This document shows, in pieces, positions 10,417-22,180 of a DNA stretch of 64,000 nucleotides. The notes under the pieces were generated by a model. It saw only the letters and a list, made by a program, of their open reading frames with translations, did no database searches and was not told the DNA's origin. Source of the DNA: Papio anubis (lineage: Eukaryota > Chordata > Mammalia > Primates > Cercopithecidae); NCBI RefSeq assembly GCF_008728515.1, contig NC_044980.1, positions 32,814,290-32,878,289 of the forward strand, read 5' to 3'. A program made the position numbers and the translations under genes. How positions within the stretch are numbered: the first letter of the stretch is position 1; each line of letters begins with the position of its first letter.

Positions 10417-13400
10417 ATGGCAGGATCAAGTTCACACATAACAATCTTAACCTTAAATGTAAATGGACTAAATGCTCCAATGAAAAGACACAGACTGGCA
10501 AACTGGATAAACAGTCAAGACCCATCAGTCTGCTGTATTCAGGAGACCTATCTCACACGCAGAGACATACATAGGCTCAAAATAAAGGGATGGAGGAAGA
10601 TTTACCAAGCAAATGGAGAACAAAAAAAAGCGGGGGTTGCAATCCTAGTCTCTGATGAAACAGACTTTAAACCATCAAAGATCAAAAGAGACAAAGAAGG
10701 CCATTACATAATGGTAAAGGGATCAATTCAACAGGAAGAGCTAACTATCCTAAATATATATGCACCCAATACAGGAGCACCCAGATTCATAAAGCAAGTC
10801 CTTAGAGACTTACAAAGAGACTTAGACTCCCATACAATAATAATGGGAGACTTCAACACTCCACTGTCAACATTAGACAGATCAACAAGACAGAAAGTTA
10901 ACAAGGATATCCAGGAATTGAACTCATCTCTGCAGCAAGCAGACCTAATAGACATCTATAGAACTCTCCACCCCAAATCAACAGAATATACATTCTTCTC
11001 AGCACCACATCGTACTTACTCCAAAATTGACCATATAATTGGAAGTAAAGCACTCCTCAGCAAATGTACAAGAACAGAAATTATAACAAACTGTCTCTCA
11101 GACCACAGTGCAATCAAACTAGAACTCAGGACTAAGAAACTCAATCAAAACCGCTCAACTACATGGAAACTGAACAACCTGCTCCTGAATGACTACTGGG
11201 TACATAACGAAATGAAGGCAGAAATAAAGATGTTCTTTGAAACCAATGAGAACAAAGATACAACATACCAGAATCTCTGGGACACATTTAAAGCAGTGTG
11301 TAGAGGGAAATTTATAGCACTAAATGCCCACAAGAGAAAGCAGGAAAGATCAAAAATTGACACTCTAACATCGCAATTAAAAGAACTAGAGAAGCAAGAG
11401 CAAACACATTCCAAAGCTAGCAGAAGGCAAGAAATAACTAAGATCAGAGCAGAACTGAAGGAGATAGAGACACAAAAAACCCTCCAAAAAATCAATGAAT
11501 CCAGGAGTTGGTTTTTTGAAAAGATCAACAAAATTGACAGACCACTAGCAAGACTAATAAAGAAGAAAAGAGAGAAGAATCAAATCGACGCAATTAAAAA
11601 TGATAAAGGGGATATCACCACCGACCCCACAGAAATACAAACTACCATCAGAGAATACTATAAACACCTCTACGCAAATCAACTGGAAAACCTAGAAGAA
11701 ATGGATAATTTCCTGGACACTTACACTCTTCCAAGACTAAACCAGGAAGAAGTAGAATCCCTGAATAGACCAATAGTAGGCTCTGAAATTGAGGCAATAA
11801 TTAATAGCCTACCAACCAAAAAAAGTCCAGGACCAGATGGATTCACAGCTGAATTCTACCAGAGGTACAAGGAGGAGTTGGTACCATTCCTTCTGAAACT
11901 ATTCCAATCAATAGAAAAAGAGGGAATCCTCCCTAACTCATTTTATGAGGCCAACATCATCCTGATACCAAAGCCTGGCAGAGACACAACAAAAAAAGAG
12001 AATTTTAGACCAATATCCCTGATGAACATCGATGCAAAAATCCTCAATAAAATACTGGCAAACCGGATTCAACAACACATCAAAAAGCTTATCCACCATG
12101 ATCAAGTGGGCTTCATCCCTGGGATGCAAGGCTGGTTCAACATTCGCAAATCAATAAACATAATCCAGCATATCAACAGAACCAAAGACAAGAACAACAT
12201 GATTATCTCAATAGATGCAGAAAAGGCTTTTGACAAAATTCAACAGCCCTTCATGCTAAAAACGCTCAATAAATTCGGTATTGATGGAACGTATCTCAAA
12301 ATAATAAGAGCTATTTATGACAAACCCACAGCCAATATCATACTGAATGGGCAAAAACTGGAAAAATTCCCTTTGAAAACTGGCACAAGACAGGGATGCC
12401 CTCTCTCACCACTCCTATTCAACATAGTGTTGGAAGTTCTGGCTAGGGCAATTAGGCAAGAGAAAGAAATCAGGGGTATTCAGTTAGGAAAAGAAGAAGT
12501 CAAATTGTCCCTGTTTGCAGATGACATGATTGTATATTTAGAAAACCCCATTGTCTCAGCCCAAAATCTCCTTAAGCTGATAAGCAACTTCAGCAAAGTC
12601 TCAGGATACAAAATTAATATGCAAAAATCACAAGCATTCTTATACACCAATAACAGACAAACACAGAGCCAAATCATGAATGAACTCCCATTCACAATTG
12701 CTTCAAAGAGAATCAAATACCTAGGAATCCAACTTACAAGGGATGTAAAGGACCTCTTCAAGGAGAACTACAAACCACTGCTCAGTGAAATAAAAGAGGA
12801 CACAAACAAATGGAAGAACATACCATGCTCATGGATAGGAAGAATCAATATCGTGAAAATGGCCATACTGCCCAAGGTAATTTATAGATTCAATGCCATC
12901 CCCATCAAGCTACCAATGAGTTTCTTCACAGAATTGGAAAAAACTGCTTTAAAGTTCATATGGAACCAAAAAAGAGCCCGCATCTCCAAGACAATCCTAA
13001 GTCAAAAGAACAAAGCTGGAGGCATCACGCTACCTGACTTCAAACTATACTACAAGGCTACAGTAACCAAAACAGCATGGTACTGGTACCAAAACAGAGA
13101 TATAGACCAATGGAACAGAACAGAGTCCTCAGAAATAATACCACACATCTACAGCCATCTGATCTTTGACAAACCTGAGAGAAACAAGAAATGGGGAAAG
13201 GATTCCCTATTTAATAAATGGTGCTGGGAAAATTGGCTAGCCATAAGTAGAAAGCTGAAACTGGATCCTTTCCTTACTCCTTATACGAAAATTAATTCAA
13301 GATGGATTAGAGACTTAAATGTTAGACCTAATACCATAAAAATCCTAGAGGAAAACCTAGGTAGTACCATTCAGGACATAGGCATGGGCAAAGACTTCAT

Positions 13401-14244
13401 GTCTAAAACACCAAAAGCAACGGCAGCAAAAGCTAAAATTGACAAATGGGATCTAATTAAACTAAAGAGCTTCTGCACAGCAAAAGAAACTACCATCAGA
13501 GTGAACAGGCAACCTACAGAATGGGAGAAAATTTTTGCAATCTACTCATCTGACAAAGGGCTAATATCCAGAACCTACAAAGAACTCAAACAAATTTACA
13601 AGAAAAAAACAAACAACCCCATCAAAAAGTGGGCAAAGGATATGAACAGACATTTCTCAAAAGAAGACATTCATACAGCCAACAGACATATGAAAAAATG
13701 CTCATCATCACTGGCCATCAGAGAAATGGAAATCAAAACCACAATGAGATACCATCTCACACCAGTTAGAATGGCGATCATTATAAAGTCAGGAAACAAC
13801 AGGTGCTGGAGAGGATGTGGAGAAATAGGAACACTTTTACACTGTTGGTGGGATTGTAAACTAGTTCAACCATTATGGAAAACAGTATGGCGATTCCTCA
13901 AGGATCTAGAACTAGATGTACCATATGACCCAGCCATCCCATTACTGGGGATATACCCAAAGGATTATAAATTATGCTGCTATAAAGACACATGCACACG
14001 TATGTTTATTGCAGCACTATTCACAATAGCAAAGACTTGGAATCAACCCAAATGTCCATCAGTGACAGATTGGATTAAGAAAATGTGGCACATATACACC
14101 ATGGAATACTATGCAGCCATAAAAAAGGATGAGTTTGCGTCCTTTGTAGGGACATGGATGCAGCTGGAAACCATCATTCTTAGCAAACTATCACAAGAAC
14201 AGAAAACCAAACACCGCATGTTCTCACTCATAGGTGGGAACTGA
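10417..14244 (+). CDS. L1 ORF2: endonuclease and reverse transcriptase, intact
   Basis: 1,275 codons, the standard primate L1 ORF2 length, with no stop or frameshift. ORF2p nicks target DNA and reverse transcribes L1 RNA at the nick. The N-terminal apurinic-type endonuclease shows NVNGLNAP, the metal-binding glutamate in CCIQETYL, MGDFNTP and SDHSAIKLEL. The central reverse transcriptase has the catalytic LSLFADDMIVY and the upstream TRQGCPLSPLLFN. The C-terminal cysteine motif reads CWRGCGEIGTLLHCWWDC. It starts 63 bp after the ORF1 stop, as in human L1, where translation depends on reinitiation. All catalytic residues I can check are present, so the protein is probably enzymatically competent, but its own ORF1 is broken. 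Confidence 0.97.
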   Translation: MAGSSSHITILTLNVNGLNAPMKRHRLANWINSQDPSVCCIQETYLTRRDIHRLKIKGWRKIYQANGEQKKAGVAILVSDETDFKPSKIKRDKEGHYIMVKGSIQQEELTILNIYAPNTGAPRFIKQVLRDLQRDLDSHTIIMGDFNTPLSTLDRSTRQKVNKDIQELNSSLQQADLIDIYRTLHPKSTEYTFFSAPHRTYSKIDHIIGSKALLSKCTRTEIITNCLSDHSAIKLELRTKKLNQNRSTTWKLNNLLLNDYWVHNEMKAEIKMFFETNENKDTTYQNLWDTFKAVCRGKFIALNAHKRKQERSKIDTLTSQLKELEKQEQTHSKASRRQEITKIRAELKEIETQKTLQKINESRSWFFEKINKIDRPLARLIKKKREKNQIDAIKNDKGDITTDPTEIQTTIREYYKHLYANQLENLEEMDNFLDTYTLPRLNQEEVESLNRPIVGSEIEAIINSLPTKKSPGPDGFTAEFYQRYKEELVPFLLKLFQSIEKEGILPNSFYEANIILIPKPGRDTTKKENFRPISLMNIDAKILNKILANRIQQHIKKLIHHDQVGFIPGMQGWFNIRKSINIIQHINRTKDKNNMIISIDAEKAFDKIQQPFMLKTLNKFGIDGTYLKIIRAIYDKPTANIILNGQKLEKFPLKTGTRQGCPLSPLLFNIVLEVLARAIRQEKEIRGIQLGKEEVKLSLFADDMIVYLENPIVSAQNLLKLISNFSKVSGYKINMQKSQAFLYTNNRQTQSQIMNELPFTIASKRIKYLGIQLTRDVKDLFKENYKPLLSEIKEDTNKWKNIPCSWIGRINIVKMAILPKVIYRFNAIPIKLPMSFFTELEKTALKFIWNQKRARISKTILSQKNKAGGITLPDFKLYYKATVTKTAWYWYQNRDIDQWNRTESSEIIPHIYSHLIFDKPERNKKWGKDSLFNKWCWENWLAISRKLKLDPFLTPYTKINSRWIRDLNVRPNTIKILEENLGSTIQDIGMGKDFMSKTPKATAAKAKIDKWDLIKLKSFCTAKETTIRVNRQPTEWEKIFAIYSSDKGLISRTYKELKQIYKKKTNNPIKKWAKDMNRHFSKEDIHTANRHMKKCSSSLAIREMEIKTTMRYHLTPVRMAIIIKSGNNRCWRGCGEIGTLLHCWWDCKLVQPLWKTVWRFLKDLELDVPYDPAIPLLGIYPKDYKLCCYKDTCTRMFIAALFTIAKTWNQPKCPSVTDWIKKMWHIYTMEYYAAIKKDEFASFVGTWMQLETIILSKLSQEQKTKHRMFSLIGGN

Positions 14245-14469
14245 ACAATGAGATCACTTGGACTCAGGAAGGGGAACATCACACACCGGGGCCTATCATG
14301 GGGAGGGGGGAGAGGGGAGGGATTGCATTGGGAGTTATACCTGATGTAAATGACGAGTTGATGGGTGCAGCAGACCAACATGGCACAAGTATACATATGT
14401 AACAAACCTGCACGTTATGCACATGTACCCTACAACTTAAAGTATAATAATAATAAATAAATTTAAAAA
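14245..14469 (+). other. L1 3' UTR and A-rich tail
   Basis: Includes a G-rich polypurine tract (14298-14321), the conserved aacctgcacgttatgcacat block, and a short tail in which A's are interspersed with T (taataataataaataaat) rather than a pure poly(A). Confidence 0.93.
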
Positions 14470-14484
14470 AAAATACTGGTAAGG
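14470..14484 (+). repeat. L1 target-site duplication, right copy
   Basis: aaaatactggtaagg, perfect match to the left copy at 8277-8291. Confidence 0.95.
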
Positions 14485-14922
14485 TCTCCTTTTTAAAATA
14501 ACCATTTAAGTGAGAATGATACCAGTACAAGTTCAATTGCACATTAGCATATAAATTATAATCCTCCCCAAATTAGACATAACATTGATTTTTAATAACA
14601 AAAAATGATAACAATCCTGTGACTCAATAGAGAGCTTGTCACTTACAGTTCTCCTAAACAAGTAGCAAACATTCACTTCACAGGAAGAAGAGAAGTGTAG
14701 GAATTGTATATCCATCTCTCTTGTCAATGAGTCCATTCTTAGCCAACTTTCAATTTCGGTTCCCACTAAATATTTACCTTTTTTCTTTCTGGATCTCTTG
14801 GTTTCTTCACTTGTTTTCATGCTCTATGAATTCAAATCCATCCTTCATAATGAAGGCTTTGTCAAAGACAGCTTGCGTCTCATGACTATAGAAGCTCAAA
14901 CACATTGAAGTGTGCGGGTGTT
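14485..14922. other. Intron, nothing recognised
   Basis: Flanking sequence of the L1 insertion. No repeat family named. Confidence 0.5.
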
Positions 14923-14948
14923 TGTGTGTGTGTGTGTATGTGTGTGTG
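14923..14948. repeat. (TG)n microsatellite
   Basis: About 13 TG units with one A interruption. Confidence 0.9.
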
Positions 14949-14984
14949 ATCAAAAACAATCACAGCATCAACAGCACCATCAAA

Positions 14985-15150
14985 ACTGGAACTGGTTTTG
15001 AATCCTGCTTTTAACGTTTACTTACTGAGTGATCATGGACAATCCTACTAACCTTCTCAAGCCTCAGTTTCCTTGTCCTCATCTTCATGATGGCAAAAGA
15101 TTATAGTATAGGGTTGTTGTGAGGACAAAATGATGTATGTATGCATCCTC
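14985..15150 (+). repeat. MIR SINE
   Basis: Contains ggttttgaatcctgcttt, aagcctcagtttccttgtcc and agggttgttgtgaggac, in MIR order on the plus strand. Confidence 0.8.
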
Positions 15151-17849
15151 ATATGCCCACGATGTACCCTAAGTCCTGGTACTATGCTGAATGCACACAG
15201 AGGGACCTTGAGAAAAGTTTTGGAACCTGAATCCAAAGCCTCTCTGTAACCCACTCATCCAATCATGAATATTAACTCCCTCTAAAATTCTGCTTCCTGC
15301 ACCTTGTAAGATCAGGGTTGGCTTCACACACTGAGACTAGGGAATAAAGCAAACTCAACTCAGCCAATTCACTAAAGCCCTAGTTTTCATACTCCTGTGA
15401 TGTAAACTCCTTCCTACAAGCAACTAGACCCTTGTTACACAATTCATTTTTATTTGCTAGCTCAAAAGAACATTGACATTGACTTCAATAACTACAAATA
15501 TTGAATGTATATTAGATGATAAGATCTTATTTTACTATCATCATTTGTTGAAACCCATACCTCTCACATCAGTAAAACTCCAAGCCACTACTTTTTCTCT
15601 CCCTGAAATGCCAATGAACTGTTACGTAAGTTCATAAGTTAACTGTCATGGTTACAGGTAACATAAGAATTTATATAAGAAATGCTTAAATAAGGTGCTT
15701 AAAGAATGTTTAACAGTCTTAGGCAGAAAAATTCTGCCTTATGAAGGAGATATTTTAAAAATTCACCACAATTGAGAAGTATTCCTGCCTGATTATGACT
15801 CCCCTTCTGTCTCCAAGTCAGGGACCTCATTCACTTAAAGAAAATCAAAGGCCTGCAATGTCTCACAGCTCCCATGGGTTAACAAGAAAAGCAGGCAGTC
15901 AGCATTCCACAGAGCACACTGAGCAAGGCAAAGCTTCACAGAAACCAACTGAGAAATTCCAGGCAACCGCATTATTAGAGAACAAAACTAAGGGCTTGAA
16001 ATAAGGGCAGGATGAATCTCTGCTGGCCGCACAGGGTAAAAATGGAACTAGGAAGACTAAATAACAGACCATTCGATTAGCCACTCTGATTAAGGATTCT
16101 CATTTCTTCATTAGTGAACTACAACAGAAAGGTTATCAGACCTCCACTGTATATTACTAGTAGTTTATTTTATGTATTTATGCGTTTAGTAAACTATATA
16201 ATCCTCATTCCAGAGCATCCATCTCTCAATTCCAATAGTTTAATTCCATTAAAATCATCTGAATTCATCCTCCTATTATCTTTATGAAGTCCTACATTAT
16301 GACAGATCAATATCTGAACTCGGTTGATCCTACCTGACCATTATGGTGGACAAATCAGATGGATTAGCACCAAGATGAGTGCACTTTGAAAATGTTAAAG
16401 AAGTATCTGACTCTGAATTTCCAAAGAAGTGTATTCTGCTTTCTAAATATCAGTATATGGTCACAAATCAGGGTCATAGTGGCATAGGTGCTTCTATTTA
16501 TGAATCTCGTGCTTTATCAAGGATACGTGGACAGTATCTCAAGCATGGTTATGCTGAGCTTTAGTAGGAATACTATTGGATAAATCCTGTAGGAACTAAT
16601 TTCAGTAAACAGAAGTATCTGCTCCACACTAATTTATTTCCAATGAATGTGATCTAGTTTACAACTCAGTTTAGAACAGTCAAACAATCTCCAGCAACTT
16701 TGCAGGCATGATCTTTGCAGTTCTCAATATTTGCTTTTCCCTACCAGCACATGACATTTTTTGAACAAAGGGACAATGACTAAACTCCAGAGAGAATTTT
16801 CCCAGGAGATAAAGGAAAAGGAGAAGTTCAGGGTAGGGCAGGAGAAAGTGTTCCCTCTTTTGTATAGGCCACTGTTGTACCTACAGGCCGCAAAACGCAG
16901 AAACAAGATCACTGAGCACAGAAATGGCAAAGGTCATGTTCAGAAGTGAGGAGCTATTTTCCAGAAGTAGGGCCATTCCAGGACACAGGAAATTTTGGTT
17001 AGTCTCTATTATAACTGACAGAACTCTGCAGTACTAGGGCTGCAATGAGGGAAAAAGGTGGCTTTTGCATTTCTCTAAAAGTGATCCTGAACTTTGGCCA
17101 AATATTTTCTTATAAGGAGTCCTGGAGCTTCCTGTGGAGATGCATATCTGTGTTAAGCCATTTCTGCAGATGTTTCTTCACAGATAATCTATTGGCTGAA
17201 CTTTCATTGGTGATCTTTTGATGGGTGACTCAGATAAATGACTTTCATTAAGCCTTCCGTAATGCATGGTAATTCTCTTCCAAGTTTCCTGAGGAGTAGT
17301 CAGTCCTAAATTCCCCTAAAGTCAGAGCATCACTCCCCATGGTAAGGCAGAAGTAAAAGCAAATGTGGCTGAGGGGAGAGAAGAACAGATACTGGCTTGG
17401 AGACAAGAATGTCACTGGTGTTCTGTGAGAGTGCCCTTTACCTCTGAGCAGTAAACTGTGGAAAACAGGCTGGCTCTCATACCAGTGAGCTCAGTTTAGA
17501 CTATTGTCTTGCCAGTTTTTCACATAGATCTCTGATCAAGAACAAAGGTAATAAAATATTTTAAAAATTCAAAATAAGAAAACAACATCTTAGTGAATTT
17601 ATACTTAAACATTTCTTTGTTCCAAATGTGTAACAGTAATATATAACATGTAAACATGTAAACAAAATTAGATTATAAAATACAAAAAATAAGGCACCAC
17701 ACTCAAAAGTAGTCAAACAGCCCTGCAAAATACTGAGCAGAACTTAAGTGAAGTGCTTAACTTAAGCAGAGCTCTGTCAGGCTCCTGGCCTTGTTAGTGT
17801 CTTACTACCTTCCTAGGCCTGGAACTCATCAAGAGTGAATGCAGTTAAT
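15151..17849. other. Intron, 2.7 kb with nothing recognised
   Basis: Scattered open frames of 60-70 codons (for example near 15795-16004) show no family features, codon bias or splice borders. No repeat recognised by eye. Confidence 0.5.
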
Positions 17850-18075
17850 GTAAGTATGAACTTATATCATATTAAGTAAACTCTATCCAAGGAATGCCAG
17901 TACAGCTCAGTAACAGAAAATCTATTTATGGAGTAACCAAATTAGCATATTAATAGATATAAAACATGATCATCTAAGTAGATACAGAAAAATATCAGAT
18001 TGAACACTCATTTATAATGAAAGATGTCATAAACTAGGAATAGAAGAAAATTTATTTTCCCTGATAAAAATCTGA
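17850..18075 (+). repeat. Old L1 (L1M-type) ORF2 fragment
   Basis: Aligns to the L1 reverse transcriptase region (aacatgatcatctaagtagat, ttgaacactcatttataatg). About three-quarters identical to 20715-20940, with which it shares departures from the usual L1 consensus. Confidence 0.7.
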
Positions 18076-18085
18076 AGGAGCAGGA

Positions 18086-18345
18086 ATGAAGTGGGCAGAT
18101 CACCTGAGGTCAGGAGTATGAGACCAGCCTGGCCAACATGGCGAAACCCCGTATCTACTAAAATTACAAAATTAACTGGGTGTGGTGGTGCATGCCTGTA
18201 ATCCTAGCTACTCGGCAGGCTGAGGCAGGAGAATCACTTGAACCCGGGAGGCAGAGTTTGCAGTGAGCCGAAATTATGCCACTGCACTCTAGCTTGGGCA
18301 AAAAGACCAAAACTCCGTCTCAAAATAAGAAAAAAAAAGAAAAGG
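18086..18345 (+). repeat. Alu, 5' truncated
   Basis: Starts in the left monomer at gtgggcagatcacctgagg and runs to gactccgtctcaaaataag plus an A-rich tail. The left end abuts the L1M fragment. Confidence 0.92.
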
Positions 18346-19599
18346 AAGAACAACCACCGCCGCACCCCCAACTACTTAGCACAATCACTCTTAGAGAGTT
18401 TTAGGCCTGGGAAGTTAGCAAGACAATAATTCAATTTTTAATCAAGAGCTCAGCCGACCTACCTGCTGGCTCCATCACTTTATCCAGTATATTGTCAATG
18501 TCACCATGAGACAGCAGTTCTAAACAATCATGACAAATCCTGGTCCTGAAATGAGGTCCTGCAGTGTGGTCAGGTAAAACTGCAAAAATGTTAGAAAGGG
18601 TGGGGTGCATACAGAGAGAAGATGGGAGAAAAGAGGCAGGAGAGAGAAAAAAGAAAAAGGTACTAAAAGGAAATTACACTCTAATCAAGCCTGTAAATTA
18701 TAATTCCAAAATACATTTAGAGAAATCTAATGTTAAGATAAGCTACAAAGTAATTAGAATAGGAATACATTCTGGGTGAAATAAATTTGATAGGGCACCC
18801 TGATAAGCCTTAAAATAAGCATGTTACTGCCTCTGGGCATTTTAATTAGACATATATAAAAATAAACTCTTCTTCAGACCCGTTTCTTGTTATATGCTCT
18901 TTGTCACAGTGAATGATACCACCATTTGGTTACTTACCCAACGGAGCACACAGAGTGTTACCTTTCAATCTTCCCTATGCTCAAATCACTCTCCACTAAT
19001 AGGTAAATGGAATCAACCACTGAGCCCAGTCTAGCCTATTTCCTAAATAGCTCCACATTTGTACAATTTTCCCATCTATGTCACTTTAATTTCAGTTCTA
19101 GCCACTGTATTATTTCCTTTGACTGCTGCAAAAACTTTGGATCTCTTCTCCTTACCTCTTGTACTTTTCTCCAACGCAGAAATAAAATGTTGAGGATGTT
19201 CAAGTAAATTTTAAAAAGATATAATTTCTATTAGTCTAGCATAATAAATTATAAAAATGGAAGAAACAAGAATAGATAAATATAAAAATGACAACTAGAA
19301 AACTTGAGGAAATATATAGTCATTGAAATAAAAAATGCTGTGTTGAGGTTAAATTCTAGACAGGACACAGTTGAAGAGTAAGTGAGTGATGTTGAATAAA
19401 GTTCTAAGGAACTCAGAATTCAGTTCAAAAGGAAAAAATATTTGGAACATATAAAAAGCATTTAAGATGTGTACAGGGTAGATTGAGAAGTTTCAGCATT
19501 CATATAATAGGAGTCACAGAACAGAGAATAAAGAGGATAATCAATAAGTAATATTTAAATAGATAATTACTAAGAATTTTCTGGCACTTCTTTTTAACA
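18346..19599. other. Intron, nothing firmly recognised
   Basis: A/T-rich. Part of 19200-19560 looks like a very old L1 by composition, but I cannot align it. Confidence 0.4.
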
Positions 19600-20098
19600 A
19601 TTACATTTTACATATATTCATTCATTTAATTCTCATACCAACCATACAAAATTTCTCACATTTATAGATGAAGAAATTGAAGCACAAAGAAGTTACACAA
19701 GGTCATATAGTTGATAGCTGGTTAAGCTGGGATTTAAATCTGAACAGTCTGGTTCCAGAAACCACAATCTTCTTTTTCTTTGAGACAGAGTCTGACTCTG
19801 TTGCCCAGCCTGGAGTGCAGAGGTGCAATCTCGACTCACTGCAACCTCTGCCTCCCTGGTTCAAGTGAATCTCCTGCCTCGGCCTCCCAAGTAGCTGGGA
19901 CTACAGGCGCGCGTCACCATGCCCGGCTAATTTTTGTATTTTTTGTAGAGATGGGGTTACATCATGTTGGCCAGGCTGGTCTCAAACTCCTGACCTCAGG
20001 TGATCTGCCTGCCTTGTCCTCCCAAACTGCTGGGATTACAGGTGTGAGCCATGGCGCCCATCCCAGAGGCTACAATCTTAATGAACTACCATGATATA
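19600..20098 (-). repeat. MIR SINE, reverse, split by an Alu
   Basis: First part 19600-19771 (gatgaagaaattgaagcac, ggtcatatagttgatagctgg). The MIR end resumes at 20064-20098 (ggctacaatcttaatgaac). The Alu between them duplicated the target. Confidence 0.78.
19772..20063 (-). repeat. Alu inserted into MIR, reverse orientation
   Basis: Complete Alu from the T-run (ctttttctttgagacagag) to ggcgcccatcc. A 16-bp target duplication at 19756-19771 and 20064-20079 has three transitions, so the copy is old. Confidence 0.93.
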
Positions 20099-20489
20099 CT
20101 AATAGGACTATTTATTATTTAAGAATGAGAAAGAGAGTCATGGGACCAGGGAAGATTTTATATAATTGCAGGAGACACTTGCCTGAATGCATCTCTATCT
20201 TAAAGGAAAATAGTAGTCAGTCAACAGGAAGAAAGAATAATATAAATGAATGAGAAAATGAGGAGTACCTATTGACCCATATGGTCAAGGAGAAGTGTGA
20301 AGAAACTATAAGGATGAGTTGCTTTCATGCACAGACCACTGCGCGCCCACTCTAGCCACTTGATCTGCAGACAGCTTACCTTTGAATGCATTCCCGAGTC
20401 CTATGTGAGGACAGAAGCATGAAGAAAAATCTCCCCCACCTAACTAAAGTAGGACTGACTAGAACCAGTGGAGAAATTTCTTTGGAAGC
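20099..20489. other. Intron, nothing recognised
   Basis: Unassigned sequence between the MIR/Alu and an old L1. Confidence 0.45.
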
Positions 20490-21255
20490 AAGAACAGCAA
20501 TGGACAAAAACCACTGTTATTCTTATTTTATATAAAGTTGCAGAGAAAAAAGAGGAAAAGTAACCCAACTCATTTATGAGCCTTCTATAACTTTGACACC
20601 CAACTGAACAAGGAGAGTGCTGGAAGGGAATATTAAAGATAGATCTCATTCATGAATGCAGATACAGAAGTCCTAAGTGAAATATTAGCAAACAGAACTC
20701 AACAGTGCATATAATACATGTATGAATTTATACCATGTTAAGTAAGCTTTATCAAAGGAATGCCAGTACAGTTCAATAACAGAAAATCTATTCATGAAAT
20801 AACCAATTCTTTTAGCATATTAACAGAGAAAAACTATATGATCATCTCAGTAGATGCAAAAAAAATTAAACAGATTCAACACTCATTTATAATAAGGTAA
20901 TACGCCAGGAACAGAAGAAAATCTTTTTTGCTGATAAGGATCATCTGAAGCATTCTTATCAAAGTCAGGAGAAAGGCATACATGTCTCTTATTGTCTACT
21001 ACGATCTATTCCATTCAGCACTCTGCTAGAGGTCCAATGCAATGCAATGCAATGACTTCAAAAAACAAAGAGTAAAACATCTGGAAAGGAGATAAAAATT
21101 TTCTTATTACTGAAACAAAAATTCAAAAAGTTCTACAGACAAACTGAGAACTAATAATAGAGTTCAGAAAGGTTGCTGGATACAAAATTAAAACACAAAA
21201 ATCAAGAGCATTCCTAAGTATCTCTAAGGAGAAAATAATTCTTAAAGAATCCCAA
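20490..21255 (+). repeat. Old L1 (L1M-type) ORF2 fragment, first part
   Basis: Decayed reverse-transcriptase region: agcaaacagaactcaacagtg, atgatcatctcagtagatgc, ggatacaaaattaaaacac. Runs in L1 order up to the segment just after the FADD region, then is interrupted by an inverted L1 piece. Confidence 0.75.
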
Positions 21256-21261
21256 AGACCT

Positions 21262-21560
21262 GAATAGAGAGATCTATTGTATTCATACCTTGGCTAGTCA
21301 GGCTCTCTTTTGGTTCCATATGAACTTTAAAATAGTTTTTTTCTAGTTCTGTGAAGAATCTAAATGGTAATTTAATAGGAATAGCATTGAATCTGTAAAT
21401 TGCTTTGGGCAGTATGGCCATTTTAATGATATTGATGCTTCCTTTCCATGAGCATGGAATGTTTTCCATTTTTTGTGTGTGTTATCTCTGATTTCTTTGA
21501 GCAGTGTTTTGTGGTTCTCCTTGAAGAGATCTTTCACCTCCCTAGTTAGCTGTATGTATT
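21262..21560 (-). repeat. Inverted L1 ORF2 segment inside an old L1
   Basis: On the minus strand this reads the L1 ORF2 stretch with LTREVKDLFKENHKTLL and WPYCPKQFTDSMLF, with frameshifts. It is better conserved than its flanks and occupies the place where the plus-strand L1 lacks this very segment. Confidence 0.8.
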
Positions 21561-21840
21561 CAGACCCAGGAAAACTCAGTTTTAAAGGTATCAATCCTCA
21601 CATAAATAACATACAAATTGATTACAATTCCAATAAGGATTTTCTTGGAGTTCTACAAATTGATCCTAAAATTTAATAAATAAGCAAAGGCCAGGAATAG
21701 ACAAGAAGATTTTTAAAGAGAAAGAACTAGATAAGGAATTTTAATACTAACACACATATAAAGCTGCAAAAATTAGAGAACTAGATCATTGCAACAGAAT
21801 AGGAGATGGGAAATAGACCCACACCTATAAGCAAATTGGA
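21561..21840 (+). repeat. Old L1 (L1M-type) ORF2 fragment, second part
   Basis: Resumes L1 order on the plus strand (ttgatcctaaaatttaataa, gcaacagaataggagatggg), equivalent to the region after the inverted piece. Confidence 0.65.
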
Positions 21841-22049
21841 TAAATGCCAGTGAAACAGCTTCCAGATGGCTGAACACATGGAAGTTCCGGGAGGGTGGAG
21901 CACCCAGAGGGTGCAAGGAAGCTCTGTGACCTTTCCACATGCCTTGCCCTGTACATCTCTTCATCCGTTTCCTTTGTAACATTCTTTATAAGAAACCAGT
22001 AAGTAGCACTGTGCCACACCTGGGAAGGAGGAAGGACACACAAAAAGAA

Positions 22050-22180
22050 TCAAGCATGGAACCTGTCATCCAGGAGTTTACAGTCTGACAAAGGAGATAA
22101 GATGTGGACACAAATATTATAATTAAAATTACAAGTCGGCAAATAATCAGAGGCAGATGAAGATGTAGTTTGAGCATTTT
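22050..22180 (-). repeat. L2 fragment, reverse
   Basis: catccaggagtttacagtctgac followed by ggacacaaatattataattaa resembles the reverse complement of the L2 3' end. Confidence 0.55.

Larger units (their letters stand above)
8291..14469 (+). mobile_element. Full-length LINE-1 (L1PA-lineage, Old World monkey type)
   Basis: About 6.2 kb with 5' UTR, ORF1, a 63-bp inter-ORF spacer, ORF2, 3' UTR and A-rich tail, flanked by a perfect 15-bp duplication. It is inserted antisense to ADAMTS12 in the 24.4-kb intron. The body matches young primate L1. ORF1's N-terminal third differs from what I know of human L1, as expected for a lineage that evolved separately in monkeys. ORF2 is open throughout, and ORF1 has one stop. 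The clean target duplication and intact ORF2 indicate a fairly recent insertion. Confidence 0.97.
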
